From contig JANWXG010000102.1 in the NCBI GenBank assembly GCA_025057335.1, positions 1 through 8,364 of the forward strand: a stretch of 8,364 bases of DNA, given 5' to 3'. A program made the translations under genes and the position numbers. This document shows positions 7,206-8,364 of the stretch, one piece after another; position 1 is the stretch's first letter; each line of letters starts with the position of its first letter. This DNA comes from a bacterium. GTDB taxonomy: Bacteria > Armatimonadota > HRBIN16. The notes under the pieces are model-generated. The model made no database searches, was not told where the DNA came from, and saw only the letters and a program-made list of their open reading frames with translations.

Positions 7206-8077
7206 GGAACGGGCAGAGCCAACCGTTCGCTACGTGGAAGCACTCCAAAGTGTGGCGCAGGCGAATCGCTGTCGCCGCGGTGTACCTTGTCTTGATTGCG
7301 CTGAGCATTTCGTTCCTGGCGCCCTTTGCGCTGATGGTCTCCACCTCACTCAAGACGGACGACCGCATCTTCACGGAGAGTATCGAGTGGATTCCCCGCC
7401 CGATTCGCTGGCAGAACTACGTCGAGGCGCTGGAATCGTTCCCCTTCCTGCTCTACCTGCGCAACACGCTGTTCGTGTGCGCGATGGTCGTGGTAGGCAC
7501 GGTGCTGTCGTCAGCGCTGCCTGCTTACGCCTTCGCTCGCCTGCGCTGGAGGGGGCGCGATGTGCTGTTCCTCATCATGCTAATGACCATCATGTTGCCC
7601 GCACAGGTGACCATGCTGCCCCTGTTCGTGCTGTTCCGCACGCTCGGCTGGACGGGCACGTATCTGCCGTTGATTATCCCGCCGTTTTTCGGCAGTGCGT
7701 TCGCCATTTTCCTGCTGCGACAGTTCTTCCTGACCATCCCCCAGGAGCTTTCCGACGCGGCGCGGCTGGACGGGTGTTCAGAGTGGCGCATCTTCTGGCA
7801 GATTATCGTGCCCCTTTCCGTGCCCGCGCTGGCGACAGTGGCGCTGTTCGCCTTCATCGGCGCGTGGACGGACTTCATCAATCCGCTCATCTACCTGACG
7901 GATGAGAGCACCTACACGCTGGCGGTGGGGCTACAGACCTTCGTGGGGCGACATAGCTCTGAGTGGAATCTGCTGATGGCGGCGGCGACGGTAGTTACCC
8001 TGCCGCTGATGGTGGTCTTTTTCTTCACGCAGAAGCTGTTTATCGAGGGGATTACGCTGACGGGAATGAAGGGCTAG
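7202..8077 (+). CDS. CUT1 sugar ABC transporter permease, MalG/LacG/UgpE type
   Basis: 291 residues from the ATG at 7202, which overlaps the preceding stop as ATGA, indicating translational coupling; GAGGG at 7188-7192 is nine bases upstream. A basic N-terminus (WRRR near 18-21) leads into the first membrane helix (about 22-46), followed by the MalG-characteristic FALMVSTSLK segment. Further helices include a conserved MLPAQVTMLPLFVLF stretch. The EAA loop reads DAARLDG (185-191) with P204 in the expected place. The C-terminus ends in FIEGITLTGMKG, a typical ending for this class. It is the only MalG-type gene in the window while two MalF-type domains are present, so it could pair with the separate MalF, the fusion, or both. 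The earlier in-frame ATG at 7103 lies inside the upstream permease gene and is not the start. Confidence 0.95.
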   Translation: MRNGQSQPFATWKHSKVWRRRIAVAAVYLVLIALSISFLAPFALMVSTSLKTDDRIFTESIEWIPRPIRWQNYVEALESFPFLLYLRNTLFVCAMVVVGTVLSSALPAYAFARLRWRGRDVLFLIMLMTIMLPAQVTMLPLFVLFRTLGWTGTYLPLIIPPFFGSAFAIFLLRQFFLTIPQELSDAARLDGCSEWRIFWQIIVPLSVPALATVALFAFIGAWTDFINPLIYLTDESTYTLAVGLQTFVGRHSSEWNLLMAAATVVTLPLMVVFFFTQKLFIEGITLTGMKG

Positions 8078-8129
8078 CCTCAGTCGTGATGATGGCTTGG
8101 CAGGAGCGTTGCCTGTTGTTTATCTACGC

Positions 8130-8147
8130 GAAGCACTCACGTGCTTC
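8130..8147. repeat. Perfect inverted repeat, 7-bp stem with 4-base loop
   Basis: GAAGCAC (8130-8136), loop TCAC, GTGCTTC (8141-8147). It is the first of a series of GCAC-N4-GTGC hairpins after the last gene; a second, 4-bp version is at 8174-8185 (loop TTTC). It lies 53 bases after the MalG stop and could stabilise the transcript 3' end. It has no T-run, so it is not a canonical terminator. Confidence 0.7.
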
Positions 8148-8188
8148 ACTACAAGCTGTAAAGTCCGACGGGCGCACTTTCGTGCTAG

Positions 8189-8208
8189 TAGTGGCGCACG
8201 TTAGTGCG
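8189..8208. repeat. Direct repeat copy 1 with internal hairpin
   Basis: TAGTGGCGCACGTTAGTGCG. It contains CGCAC-GTTA-GTGCG, a 5-bp stem with a 4-base loop. Copy 2 starts 36 bases later. Confidence 0.75.
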
Positions 8209-8224
8209 TTCTGCGCCATGTTGG

Positions 8225-8244
8225 TAGTGGTGCACGTTAGTGCG
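8225..8244. repeat. Direct repeat copy 2 with internal hairpin
   Basis: TAGTGGTGCACGTTAGTGCG, identical to copy 1 except for one C-to-T change in the left hairpin arm, which still allows a G-U pair in RNA. It is preceded by ATGTTGG (8218-8224), which also precedes copy 3. Confidence 0.75.
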
Positions 8245-8249
8245 CCTCC

Positions 8250-8307
8250 TGTCATTCTGAGCGGAGCGAAGAATCTCTCAGAGGCTTCGCTTGCGCTCAG
8301 CATGACA
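8250..8307. repeat. 58-base imperfect palindrome, dispersed-repeat type
   Basis: The left arm (8250-8276) starts TGTCATTCTGAGCG and the right arm (8280-8307) reads the same on the other strand with a few mismatches and a one-base bulge. It would fold into a stem of roughly 25 pairs with a three-base loop. From general knowledge, near-identical palindromes built on GTCATTCTGAGCG...AGCGAAGAATCT occur between genes in many unrelated bacterial genomes and produce spurious translated peptides, so this is most likely a REP- or MITE-like dispersed element. It sits between direct repeat copies 2 and 3. Confidence 0.75.
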
Positions 8308-8325
8308 AGTCTGGAGGGTCGCGCT

Positions 8326-8338
8326 CCGTCGCGGACGG
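8326..8338. repeat. Short GC-rich inverted repeat
   Basis: CCGTC, loop GCG, GACGG: a five-pair stem between the 58-base palindrome and direct repeat copy 3. It may be part of the same mosaic of intergenic repeats; alone it is short enough to occur by chance in GC-rich DNA. Confidence 0.4.
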
Positions 8339-8342
8339 CGTC

Positions 8343-8364
8343 ATGTTGGTAGTGGCGCACGTTA
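8343..8364. repeat. Direct repeat copy 3, cut by window edge
   Basis: ATGTTGG followed by TAGTGGCGCACGTTA matches copy 2 including its left flank (and copy 1 in the core) up to the last base of the window. The right hairpin arm would lie just outside. Confidence 0.7.

Larger units (their letters stand above)
8078..8364. other. Non-coding, repeat-rich tail after the transporter cluster
   Basis: No reading frame here looks like a real protein: those present overlap repeats and have low-complexity, repeat-driven translations. The stretch holds several short hairpins built on GCAC-N4-GTGC, three copies of a 20-base direct repeat, and a 58-base palindrome, described separately. No hairpin followed by a T-run was found, so a factor-independent terminator for the cluster is not evident inside the window. 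The region continues past the edge. Confidence 0.7.

Noticed and set aside
8130..8147. Factor-independent terminator for the operon.
   Set aside because: The hairpin is good but is followed by ACTACAAGC, with no T-run.
7963..8352. A 129-codon plus-strand frame extending from the MalG gene into the tail.
   Set aside because: It is out of frame with MalG over the overlap, and its remaining part translates the repeats, including the known spurious-peptide palindrome.
8124..8360. A 78-codon minus-strand frame in the tail.
   Set aside because: Its translation consists of repeat-derived peptides (including the SASEAS...FFAPLRMT type from the dispersed palindrome), with no sign of a real protein.
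8189..8364. CRISPR array.
   Set aside because: Repeats are 20 bases with an internal palindrome, the gaps are unequal (16 and over 100 bases), the longer gap holds a dispersed palindrome, and no cas genes are present.

Overview
The window holds one end of a divergently transcribed sugar-catabolism locus from a moderately high-GC bacterium. A leftward gene for a Gfo/Idh/MocA-type NAD(P)-dependent oxidoreductase, cut by the window edge, faces a rightward cluster of five genes. The 140-base gap between them carries a recognisable extended -10 promoter for the rightward genes. The architecture suggests a heterotrophic, plant-polysaccharide-using bacterium: CUT1 sugar transporters without their own ATPase, an intracellular GH51 arabinofuranosidase, and a lipoprotein binding protein. 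The style of the proteins resembles Armatimonadota or neighbouring thermophile-rich phyla, but this taxonomic guess is an inference with no marker gene behind it.

Layout: 1-744 (minus) oxidoreductase, partial; 745-884 divergent promoter region; 885-3341 an 818-residue protein that fuses a CUT1 substrate-binding protein to a MalF-type permease in one continuous frame; 3414-4952 GH51 alpha-L-arabinofuranosidase; 5008-6306 a separate lipoprotein substrate-binding protein; 6303-7205 a separate MalF-type permease; 7202-8077 a MalG-type permease; 8078-8364 a non-coding tail packed with small inverted and direct repeats. Genes 4 to 6 are tightly coupled, with 4-base GTGA and ATGA stop/start overlaps. 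The 72-base and 55-base gaps flanking the GH51 gene show no convincing terminator or promoter, so all five genes are probably one transcript.

How they may work together: the binding proteins capture an oligosaccharide outside the membrane, the MalF/MalG-type permeases carry it in, a housekeeping MsmK-like ATPase encoded elsewhere drives transport, and the cytoplasmic GH51 enzyme removes arabinofuranosyl units. The oxidoreductase may act on a released sugar. The substrate (arabino-oligosaccharides or arabinoxylan fragments) is inferred only from the GH51 gene.

The most unusual item is the binding-protein/permease fusion. It is paralogous to the separate binding protein and MalF downstream, and contains an extra membrane helix plus an Arg-rich linker that would bring the chain back into the cytoplasm before the permease starts. 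The cluster therefore has two binding modules and two MalF modules but only one MalG. The repeat-rich tail is the second region worth a look.
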